The notes under the pieces were generated by a model. It searched no databases, had not been told where the DNA came from, and worked only from the letters and a program-made list of their open reading frames with translations. Shown here piece after piece: positions 1 through 5,159 of a stretch of 5,159 nt of DNA. Position numbers and translations under genes: made by a program. Source of the stretch: an uncultured Porphyromonadaceae bacterium (lineage in GTDB: Bacteria; Bacteroidota; Bacteroidia; Bacteroidales; Muribaculaceae); the NCBI GenBank assembly GCA_947177595.1, contig CAMWUZ010000143.1:1-5159 (forward strand). Direction: 5' to 3'. Position 1 is the stretch's first letter. Each line of letters opens with the position of its first letter.

Positions 1-71
1 GTGTGAACCCCGTAAAATACAATTTTGTATACTTAAAGCGCAACTACCTAACTATCAATCCTATGCTATAA

Positions 72-326
72 TTGCATCGGGATGAGGATGGAGACTTCTC
101 CGAAGTGGAACGAATCAGGCAGAGCGGAGCATTGACAATCGGGACATACGACCGTTTCTTCTATGGCGAGCCTAAAGCCTTTATCGAACTGATAAATTCC
201 CATATGCAGCACAAGGATGAAAACGAGGTGATATTCGTTGAGGGTACCGGACACGTTTATACCAAACGCGAACAGATGTTAGCCGATATAATCCTTTCTT
301 TAGTGCGAAAATGGATTAATCAGTAA
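72..326 (+). pseudogene. C-terminal remnant of a probable alpha/beta hydrolase
   Basis: An 84-codon open frame, ending at TAA 324-326, looks like the last third of an alpha/beta hydrolase. Counting from the TTG at 72, the stretch IGTYDRFF (residues 23-30) resembles the strand and turn carrying the acid Asp (D27). VEGTGHVY (56-63) resembles the loop carrying the catalytic His (H61), and an amphipathic C-terminal helix follows. The D-to-H spacing of 34 suits the fold. The G-x-S-x-G nucleophile elbow and the rest of the core are absent. A TAA at 69-71 closes this frame just upstream, and TTG 72 is a poor start. The frame beginning at base 2 stays open to a TGA at 83-85, so a single-base shift near 72-82 could join it to an upstream body outside the window. 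Either a frameshifted gene or a true remnant is possible. Family assignment is by motif only and is tentative; a small free-standing protein is the less likely alternative. Confidence 0.45.
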
Positions 327-360
327 TTTGTGGAGAAAACGGTGGAGAGGAGGGGGGAAA

Positions 361-392
361 GTTGGTGTATTGGAATTTTTGAGTTAGCTTTG
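361..392 (+). promoter_or_regulatory. Candidate Bacteroidota-type promoter for the Stealth-GT92-GT2 cassette
   Basis: The -7 box TAGCTTTG at 385-392 matches the Bacteroidota consensus TAnnTTTG exactly. The -33 box is GTTGG at 361-365, whose TTG core fits, with 19 bp between TTGG and the -7 box, the usual spacing. The transcript would start near 398-400, giving a leader of about 35 nt before the ATG at 435. This placement also argues against translation starting at the GTG at 330, which would lie upstream of the transcript. Seen by eye; no other sigma-factor signature was found here. Confidence 0.5.
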
Positions 393-434
393 CGGTATGA
401 AAAGTATGAGTGCCAAATAAATGCCTGCGGTGTT

Positions 435-1430
435 ATGACGGAAGTTGATTTCATAATTACCTGGGTGGATATGGATGACCCGAAATGGAGGGCTGAGTTT
501 GATAAATACTCCAATCGTCAGACAAACGAGAAAAACGGAGTGTCTGAGGCTCGTTTCCGCGATTACGGTTTCCTGAAATATTGGTTTCGCGGAGTGGAAA
601 AATTTGCTCCCTGGGTAAGGAAAATCCATTTTGTTACAAGCGGACAGGCTCCGGCGTGGTTGGATACTTCCAACCCGAAGGTCAATATGGTGAGCCACAA
701 GGATTTTGTGCCTGAAGAGTTCCTGCCTACATTCAATTCTGTGGTTATCGAGCGCTATATGCATCGCATTCCGGGGCTTGCCGACCGTTTTGTTTATTTT
801 AATGATGATTTCTATATAATCAACCATATTTCTCCCGAGCGTTTCTTTAAGAACGGTTTGCCGAGAGATATAGCTGTGTTTCAGTATAATCCAAGTTGGT
901 CGCAGTGGTATAAGAGAATAAAAAACAATATCCGTATAATCAACCGTCATTTTGACAAGCGCGAGGTTATTGCCAAGTACCATGACAAGTGGTTTGATCC
1001 GAGTTATGGATCAAGAGCCAGATTGAATTATATTCTCAAGCCGTATGGCAAGTTTATTACTCTGCGTACTCCGCACAATGCACAGCCTTACCTGAAAAGC
1101 ACTTTTGAGGAGGTGTGGGATGCAGCAGGTGAGGAGCTGACCGCAACTTCCGTTAACCGATTCCGCAAGGTGACGGATTACACGCCTGAGCTTTTCCGCA
1201 CCTGGCAGATATGCCGTGGCAATTTCGAGCCGCTCAATACATATGCAGACACGAAGATGTTTCCCCTGTTGATCAAATCTAAGCAAGCAGTAAAGGCGAT
1301 ATATAATCAATCGTATAATCTGGTGTGTATCAACGACAACGTTAAGATTCCCAACTATAATGAGGTTATGGCGAGTCTTGATGCCGCATTTAATCATATC
1401 CTTCCAGATAAGAGCAGTTTTGAGAAATGA
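435..1430 (+). CDS. Stealth-family capsular polysaccharide phosphotransferase
   Basis: A 331-residue protein with all four Stealth conserved regions in order. CR1 is at about 4-18 (DFIITWVDMDDPKW). CR2 is at about 38-145, including FRDYGFLKYWFRG, KIHFVTSGQAPAWL and VYFNDDF at 120-126. CR3 is at about 186-230, including FDPSYGS and PHNAQPYLKSTFEEVWD. CR4 is at the C-terminus, with VCINDNV and a closing PDKSSFE. Characterised Stealth proteins (SacB-type capsule enzymes; the animal GlcNAc-1-phosphotransferase catalytic subunit is a relative) transfer a sugar-1-phosphate to a sugar hydroxyl, forming a phosphodiester. It should act in the cytoplasm on a lipid-linked or growing glycan; no signal peptide or membrane span is visible. 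The frame is open up to GTG 330, but CR1 begins right after ATG 435, the extra 35 codons look non-protein-like, and a promoter lies between the two. The gene heads a cassette and overlaps the next gene by ATGA. Donor and acceptor cannot be read from sequence. Confidence 0.92.
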   Translation: MTEVDFIITWVDMDDPKWRAEFDKYSNRQTNEKNGVSEARFRDYGFLKYWFRGVEKFAPWVRKIHFVTSGQAPAWLDTSNPKVNMVSHKDFVPEEFLPTFNSVVIERYMHRIPGLADRFVYFNDDFYIINHISPERFFKNGLPRDIAVFQYNPSWSQWYKRIKNNIRIINRHFDKREVIAKYHDKWFDPSYGSRARLNYILKPYGKFITLRTPHNAQPYLKSTFEEVWDAAGEELTATSVNRFRKVTDYTPELFRTWQICRGNFEPLNTYADTKMFPLLIKSKQAVKAIYNQSYNLVCINDNVKIPNYNEVMASLDAAFNHILPDKSSFEK

Positions 1431-2305
1431 ATAAGGTTGCAGCAGAGATAATAGCGGGACTGATTCCAAATAAAATGGCGCGAAACCGCTGGCGCGGTAT
1501 TTTGCGCTATGGAATTACTAATGCTTTCCGTCTTAAAAGGAAAATAAAAAGGGATAAAAGTGAGCCAGAATACTACCTTGCCGTATGTGCGATTGCCAAG
1601 AATGAGGGACCATATTTCAAGGAGTGGATTGACTGGCACCTGAGTGTGGGAGTGGAAAAATTCTATATCTATGACAATGGAAGCGATGACAATACAAATG
1701 AGGTTCTTGCTCCATATATTGAGAGTGGCGTGGTAGAATATACTTTTTTTCCCGGTAAACGCAAGCAGCTTGCGGCTTATGATGACTGTCTTGAAAAGCA
1801 TAGGTTTGATACACGCTGGATAGCCATTATTGATCTGGATGAATTTATTGTACCGGTCAAGGATAAGAATATCCCGGAGTTTTTGAGTCGGTTTGAAGAT
1901 GCCCCGGTAGTGGAAATCAACTGGCTTGTTTACGGCAGCGGCGGCGCAGTGAAAAAAAGCGATAATCCGGTAATGGAGCGGTTCAAGCACCACTCAAAAG
2001 GCGACCACAAACTTAACAGGCATGTCAAAAGCATAGTGAACCCGCGCAGAGTGTATTCAATGATAGGTTGCCATGAGGTTGCGAGAATAAATGGCAAAGC
2101 GGTTGATTCTCATGGCAATACAATAGTGAGAAACTTCCGTGAGCGTGAGCCTCAGCAGGATGTGATAAAAATTAATCACTATGCCATAAAGTCATACGAA
2201 GAGTTTCTATGCAAAAGGGCACGAGGCCGGGCGCGACTCAAAAATAAAATTCGCGGACTCGAATATTTTGATGAATATGACCTAAATGATATTAGGGAAG
2301 ACTGA
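1427..2305 (+). CDS. GT92/DUF23-type glycosyltransferase
   Basis: A 292-residue protein with the layout of the GT92 (DUF23) family, a GT-A-fold group that commonly uses UDP-activated hexoses such as galactose. After a basic N-terminal leader (1-48), residues 51-90 hold AVCAIAKNEGPYFKEWIDWH and IYDNGSDDNT. The metal/nucleotide-binding DxD is at 136-139 (IIDLDEF). A KSIVNPRRV stretch with GCHEV follows near 201-218. The C-terminal INHYAIKSYEEF and the basic KRARGRARLKNK segment are typical of the bacterial branch. The ATG overlaps the Stealth stop by 4 bp (ATGA), which suggests translational coupling and co-expression from the promoter near 361-392. No membrane span is seen, so it is probably a cytoplasmic enzyme at the inner membrane face. 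The family is well supported; the sugar and linkage are unknown. Two seven-base homopolymers (T7 at 1744-1750, A7 at 1952-1958) lie in the gene, but the frame is intact. Confidence 0.88.
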   Translation: MNKVAAEIIAGLIPNKMARNRWRGILRYGITNAFRLKRKIKRDKSEPEYYLAVCAIAKNEGPYFKEWIDWHLSVGVEKFYIYDNGSDDNTNEVLAPYIESGVVEYTFFPGKRKQLAAYDDCLEKHRFDTRWIAIIDLDEFIVPVKDKNIPEFLSRFEDAPVVEINWLVYGSGGAVKKSDNPVMERFKHHSKGDHKLNRHVKSIVNPRRVYSMIGCHEVARINGKAVDSHGNTIVRNFREREPQQDVIKINHYAIKSYEEFLCKRARGRARLKNKIRGLEYFDEYDLNDIRED

Positions 2306-2353
2306 TCAGATGACTTGTCACTTCTTATGGTTGAGAGACGTAGTTTTAGTGAA

Positions 2354-3370
2354 ATGGAATGTAAAAGTAAGCCGGAAGTATCAATTTTAGTGCCGGTCTA
2401 TAATGTTGAAAATTATTTGAAGGAATGTCTGGATTCAATTTTAAATCAGACATTCAAAGATTGGGAATGTATATTGGTTGATGATGGATCAATCGATAGT
2501 TCAGGTAGCATCTGTGATGAATATTCAAGTAGGGATTCCCGCTTCCAAGTTATTCACGTTGAGAATGGTGGGGCTGCTTTTGCGCGAAATACATCAATAA
2601 AGGTGGCTCGTGGGAATTATATAACGTTCTGTGATTCTGATGACTGGCTGGAACCAAATGCTGTTGCTGTTATGTATAAACTTATACGTGAATATGACGC
2701 GGATGTGGTTCAGACCGGACTATGGAAGGAATATAAGGGTAAAAGTAAGGTGAAGCATTTTGTGGTAAATACGGAAGTTCTCAACAGGCAGCAAGTGGTA
2801 ACCGAACTTATAAGAGATAAAAAGGTTCGTAGTTATGTTAATAAAATGTATCGCCGGCACATCATAGGGGCGGATTATCCGTTGGACAATGCGTATGAGG
2901 ATGTTTATGTTTTAACAGTCTGGCTGCTTAAAGTTAATATAATGGTCTGTACTTCGATTCCCGTATATCATTATAGGATGAGGAATGGAAGCCAGTCAAA
3001 AGTCGGTTCTTCAAAAAATAGACTTGATTTCTTTGAGTCAATGCGTTTTAGGGCTGAGGAGATACTCAAATCAGGTATAGTGGATTATGGTGAAGATGAT
3101 TATGTGGCTTCAATCTCCAAAGCTGCTGTATCTGCCGGTAAAATAATAAGCCGTAGAGAGTTAGATAAACAGAAAAGTAAGACATCAATTAATTATCTGA
3201 GTGAATCAATCAGAAAATACAATTTGTCATCTATGAGATCTGTGGGAATAAAACAGTGGTTCAGAATAAAATTGCTCAGAAATAATCCGCGATTATTCAG
3301 CCGGATTATGCGAGTGATAGGATGGTTTGATCTTCACTCACTCTTTCGCCGAAATAATATGTTTAAATAA
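2354..3370 (+). CDS. Family 2 glycosyltransferase (GT2, GT-A fold)
   Basis: A 338-residue GT2 enzyme. From ATG 2354, the N-terminal catalytic domain begins at VSILVPVYN (9-17). ILVDDGS carries the nucleotide-binding Asp pair (43-46 for DDGS), FARN follows at 76-79, and FCDSDDWL gives the metal-binding DxD (94-97). A downstream YEDVY (E182-D183) fits the usual second acidic motif near the catalytic base, preceded by YVNKMYRR. The C-terminal ~100 residues are basic and more variable, probably the acceptor and membrane-association region; no clear transmembrane helix is present. The start is uncertain. ATG 2327 would add 9 residues and TTG 2315 would add 13; 2354 is preferred because it sits just before the first strand and follows an AT-rich leader. 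The gene starts 48 bp after the GT92 stop, with no strong promoter between, so it is probably in the same operon. Base composition is clearly lower in GC than its neighbours in places (about 25-42% in lines counted), suggesting a separate origin. Substrate unknown. Confidence 0.88.
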   Translation: MECKSKPEVSILVPVYNVENYLKECLDSILNQTFKDWECILVDDGSIDSSGSICDEYSSRDSRFQVIHVENGGAAFARNTSIKVARGNYITFCDSDDWLEPNAVAVMYKLIREYDADVVQTGLWKEYKGKSKVKHFVVNTEVLNRQQVVTELIRDKKVRSYVNKMYRRHIIGADYPLDNAYEDVYVLTVWLLKVNIMVCTSIPVYHYRMRNGSQSKVGSSKNRLDFFESMRFRAEEILKSGIVDYGEDDYVASISKAAVSAGKIISRRELDKQKSKTSINYLSESIRKYNLSSMRSVGIKQWFRIKLLRNNPRLFSRIMRVIGWFDLHSLFRRNNMFK

Positions 3371-3411
3371 TAATGTGTATCACAGGATATTTATCGTCGG
3401 GTGGGTTATTT

Positions 3412-4194
3412 TTAATTCTTTAATTTTTTAAGGCGTTCTTGAATGACAGGGTATTTATCCAAGATAGCCTGGAAGGCTTTGTCATTTCTGTCTGTACCGG
3501 ATTTGAAGTTCACGCTTTTGAGGGATAGCTCTTTTGGTTTGCTCAGTCCTTTCGGTTTGTTGTGATTTCCGAAAGGAGCTGGCATTACCACATTACCGTT
3601 TGCTACTACCGCAGCCCAAAACCAAATATCATCGGTGGTAGGTGCGATTGCGGTAAATAGTTTTTCATCTATCATCTCTTTTTTAAGAGTATGTGGTGGA
3701 TAAAGAACTCCTCCGACACCGGTTTGGATAATATCATAACTGAGTTTGTATTTCTGTGTCAGAAAATGATACCATCTGAGTTTCTTCCATTTTTTATAGG
3801 GGTGATTTGGCTTAATACGTTTTGCGCGGTGAGCTATAACCACCTCGGGAAATTTTTTATGGAGACATAATAGATCACGGAGCATATTCCGGTCGTATTT
3901 AACATCATCATCAACAGTGACGATGACAGCATTAGGAAAATCAGCAAGTGCTGGCACTAATTTGCGATATGATCTGATGTCTTGCTTATAGTCCCGAATC
4001 TCGAAAATGGGATTATCCTCTGCTAATTTTACCAAATAGTCTGGCAATCCTTTTTCTCTAAACTGTGATAAAGTGAGATAGAGGACAATCCTGTCGGGAA
4101 GTACCGAGCCTACAAGTAGGGATTTGATAGCTTCGTAAGCATAATCAATCGCTGCCGGAAAAGATGTGAGAGAGATGATGACCTGATTATTCAT
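3412..4194 (-). CDS. Putative glycosyltransferase, second of a tandem paralogous pair
   Basis: A 260-residue protein of a GT-A-like family usually annotated only as glycosyltransferase. It opens with VIISLTSFPAAI (5-16), followed by LPDRIVLYL. IRSYRKLVPALADFP leads to the acidic triad VDDDVKY (DDD at 95-97), the likely metal and nucleotide-diphosphate site. TGVGGVLYPPH (158-168) and APTTDDIWFWAA (about 184-195) are further signature blocks. No signal peptide or membrane span is visible, so it is probably cytoplasmic. Its ATG lies inside the end of the preceding gene (8-bp overlap, ATGAATAA), pointing to translational coupling. By eye the two proteins are about 55-60% identical without gaps up to the last ~45 residues, so they arose by duplication. 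The C-terminal region (PFGNHNKPKGLSKP onward) differs most and may set acceptor choice. It runs convergently towards the GT2 gene with 41 bp between. Sugar donor and acceptor cannot be inferred. Confidence 0.82.
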   Translation of the reverse strand: MNNQVIISLTSFPAAIDYAYEAIKSLLVGSVLPDRIVLYLTLSQFREKGLPDYLVKLAEDNPIFEIRDYKQDIRSYRKLVPALADFPNAVIVTVDDDVKYDRNMLRDLLCLHKKFPEVVIAHRAKRIKPNHPYKKWKKLRWYHFLTQKYKLSYDIIQTGVGGVLYPPHTLKKEMIDEKLFTAIAPTTDDIWFWAAVVANGNVVMPAPFGNHNKPKGLSKPKELSLKSVNFKSGTDRNDKAFQAILDKYPVIQERLKKLKN

Positions 4195-4975
4195 TTTCTA
4201 TTTTGTTTCGTATTTCGGGATATGCTTTAAGAATAGCATTCAGACTTTTTACATTTCTGTCATCCCCCGATCTATAGTTGATACTCATAAGAGAGATATC
4301 CATCGGTTTACCAATTCCGTGGGGAGCACTGATTCCAAACGGCACTGGTATTATTTTTTTTTCATTAGCAACGGCTGCCGCCCAAAACCATATATCATCG
4401 GCGGTTGGAGCTAGTTTAGTGAAAAGAGCTTCATCTATCATCTCTTTCTTTAAAGAATGTGGCGGATATAATACGCCGCCAACACCAGTCTGAAGATTCT
4501 TATATGTCGGATGATATTTTTTCAATAGAAAATTATGCCACTTATATTTCTTCCATTTGTGATATGGGGTATTTAGTTTTATGCGCCTCACTCTTTGTGC
4601 CACAATAGCTTCAGGATACTTGCGATGTACACCAAGTAGCTCTTTTAACAAATTTCTATGGTATTTCTGGTCATCATCAATGGTGATGATGATGGCTTCC
4701 GGAAAATCGTTCAATGCAGGTACAAGTTTGAGATATGAGCGTATGTTATGGTCATAAATGCGAATCTCTACAAGCGGATTTGCTTTCACAAAGTCAAGTA
4801 GCTCCTTAGGCAAAGGTTTCTCTCCGAACTCGGACGGATTAAGGTATAATACAATTTTATCGGGCAGTACGCAACCATCAAGAATAGATTTAATGGCATC
4901 AATAGCATAGAGTATTGCCGCAGGAAATGAGGTGAGTGATACTACAATCTGTTTATGTGGTCTCAACTTTGTCAT
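4187..4975 (-). CDS. Putative glycosyltransferase, first of a tandem paralogous pair
   Basis: A 262-residue paralogue of the next gene downstream, with the same blocks in the same order: QIVVSLTSFPAAI (9-21), LPDKIVLYL, IRSYLKLVPALNDFP, TIDDDQKY (DDD at 100-102), TGVGGVLYPPH (163-173) and APTADDIWFWAA (about 189-200). The DDD is the probable metal/nucleotide-sugar site of a GT-A fold; DDIWFW likely shapes the active site or acceptor pocket (inference). It is predicted cytoplasmic and lacks membrane segments. A basic stretch (HKWKKYKW, about 139-146) is shared with the paralogue and could contact phosphate or membrane. The gene begins 57 bp after the stop of an LpxL-type acyltransferase gene on the same strand, with a promoter candidate in that gap. 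A run of nine A on the coding strand (plus-strand T9, 4354-4362) encodes the E-K-K-I residues and is a possible slippage point, although the frame is intact here. The lpxL neighbour hints at lipooligosaccharide decoration, but this is only context. Confidence 0.82.
   Translation of the reverse strand: MTKLRPHKQIVVSLTSFPAAILYAIDAIKSILDGCVLPDKIVLYLNPSEFGEKPLPKELLDFVKANPLVEIRIYDHNIRSYLKLVPALNDFPEAIIITIDDDQKYHRNLLKELLGVHRKYPEAIVAQRVRRIKLNTPYHKWKKYKWHNFLLKKYHPTYKNLQTGVGGVLYPPHSLKKEMIDEALFTKLAPTADDIWFWAAAVANEKKIIPVPFGISAPHGIGKPMDISLMSINYRSGDDRNVKSLNAILKAYPEIRNKIENE
4354..4362 (-). repeat. Poly-A(9) homopolymer within a glycosyltransferase coding sequence
   Basis: Nine consecutive T on the plus strand read as nine A in the coding strand of the first paralogue, spanning the codons for N-E-K-K-I. 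It is the longest homopolymer noticed in the window. The other paralogue has N-G-N-V-V at the matching place with no run. The sequenced copy is in frame. Confidence 0.8.
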
Positions 4976-4997
4976 GGCATAATTGATTTTGCTAAAG

Positions 4998-5028
4998 CAA
5001 AGTTAATTATTAATTCCTAACTTGGAAA
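4998..5028 (-). promoter_or_regulatory. Candidate Bacteroidota-type promoter for the tandem glycosyltransferase pair
   Basis: On the minus strand, TAACTTTG (plus coordinates 4998-5005) matches the TAnnTTTG -7 consensus exactly. TTTC at 5025-5028 could serve as the -33 box (consensus TTTG, one mismatch), with 19 bp between. Both lie in the 57-bp gap after the acyltransferase stop. Transcription would begin near 4991, leaving a very short leader of about 16 nt before the ATG at 4975. Read-through from the acyltransferase gene is the alternative source of transcript. Confidence 0.45.
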
Positions 5029-5032
5029 GTTA

Positions 5033-5159
5033 TTAAAGATGTGAGAGCTGTTCCTCAGCTTTGTCGCCAAAAACTTGGTAGAACTTCTCACGGGTGCGTT
5101 TCCAGCGGCGGTGACTCCAAAGCCAGTACTGAGGAGCTTCGATGATGTTCTGTTCAAGC
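5033..5159 (-). CDS. C-terminal end of an LpxL/HtrB-family lipid A acyltransferase (partial)
   Basis: The reverse strand is open from the window edge to a TAA at 5033-5035, giving the last 41 residues of a larger protein (the family is usually about 290-310 residues). The fragment contains EQNIIEAPQYWLWSHRRWK followed by RTRE, the hallmark C-terminal segment of the LpxL/HtrB/LpxM lysophospholipid acyltransferase family. These inner-membrane enzymes add a secondary acyl chain to the lipid A precursor on the cytoplasmic face. The catalytic HX4D motif and N-terminal membrane anchor lie outside the window. Spot GC is about 54%, higher than in the adjacent glycosyltransferase genes, consistent with a resident core gene. 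The gene is co-directional with the tandem glycosyltransferases, 57 bp upstream of them. The family call is strong; which member (LpxL, LpxM or a paralogue) cannot be settled from this tail. Confidence 0.8.
   Translation of the reverse strand, partial: LEQNIIEAPQYWLWSHRRWKRTREKFYQVFGDKAEEQLSHL

Noticed and set aside
17..30. Inverted repeat ATACAA-TT-TTGTAT near the left edge
   Set aside because: Six-base AT-rich arms with a two-base centre are expected by chance; there is no second copy or associated recombinase gene in the window, so an invertible promoter cannot be supported.
352..357. G6 run as a phase-variation tract
   Set aside because: It is short, lies upstream of the promoter candidate and outside the supported coding region, so slippage would have no obvious effect.
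330..434. In-frame 35-codon N-terminal extension of the Stealth gene from GTG 330
   Set aside because: Stealth CR1 begins directly after ATG 435, the extension has no family resemblance, GTG 330 lies 3 bp after the previous stop, and a good promoter match lies inside it.
384..1993. Long reverse-strand open frames opposite the Stealth and GT92 genes (up to 199 codons)
   Set aside because: They lie antisense to genes with clear conserved motifs, show no recognisable domains and overlap one another. They are shadows of the plus-strand coding frames.
2311..2320. Small palindrome TGAC-TT-GTCA before the GT2 gene
   Set aside because: Four-base arms are too short to call an operator or terminator, and no second copy was noticed.
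3371..3411. Possible bidirectional terminator between the convergent genes
   Set aside because: Only a weak GATA-TT-TATC hairpin (3386-3395) is visible, with no GC-rich stem followed by a T tract on either strand.
4278..4493. Plus-strand 71-codon open frame opposite the first tandem glycosyltransferase
   Set aside because: It is antisense to the conserved DDIWFW and TGVGGVLYPPH blocks, which impose its composition; there is no independent support.

Overview
This window reads as a surface-glycan locus from a member of the Bacteroidota, most likely a gut Bacteroidales. Three things point there. Start codons are not preceded by Shine-Dalgarno motifs. Two intergenic sites match the Bacteroidota promoter pattern (a TTG/TTT-type -33 box, a 19-bp spacer, and a TAnnTTTG -7 box). 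The gene families (Stealth phosphotransferase, GT92/DUF23, GT2, LpxL-type acyltransferase) are common in such loci. The genus cannot be read from the sequence.

Layout, left to right. The first ~330 bases hold the 3' end of what looks like an alpha/beta hydrolase gene, closed at its 5' end by an in-frame stop; it is either a remnant or frameshifted. A promoter candidate at 361-392 then starts a plus-strand cassette. The cassette holds a Stealth-family sugar-phosphate transferase (435-1430), a GT92/DUF23-type glycosyltransferase overlapping it by 4 bp (1427-2305), and a GT2 glycosyltransferase (about 2354-3370). After a 41-bp convergent junction come two minus-strand glycosyltransferase genes (3412-4194 and 4187-4975). 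They overlap by 8 bp and are clearly tandem paralogues of each other. A 57-bp gap with a second promoter candidate separates them from the last gene, the C-terminus of an LpxL/HtrB-type lipid A acyltransferase (5033 to the window end, minus strand).

How they may work together (inference): the plus-strand cassette encodes cytoplasmic transferases that would add hexose or hexose-phosphate units to a capsule, exopolysaccharide or lipid-linked glycan, with Stealth providing a phosphodiester linkage. The minus-strand pair lies directly downstream of a lipid A acyltransferase gene and may decorate LPS/LOS core or another surface glycan. No flippase, polymerase or export gene is in view, so the window is a fragment of a larger region. 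Spot counts show higher GC in the acyltransferase tail, and in parts of the Stealth and GT92 genes, than in the GT2 gene. That fits accessory glycan genes inserted beside a core gene.

There are no RNA genes, insertion sequences, CRISPR arrays or stretches over 300 bases without a gene.
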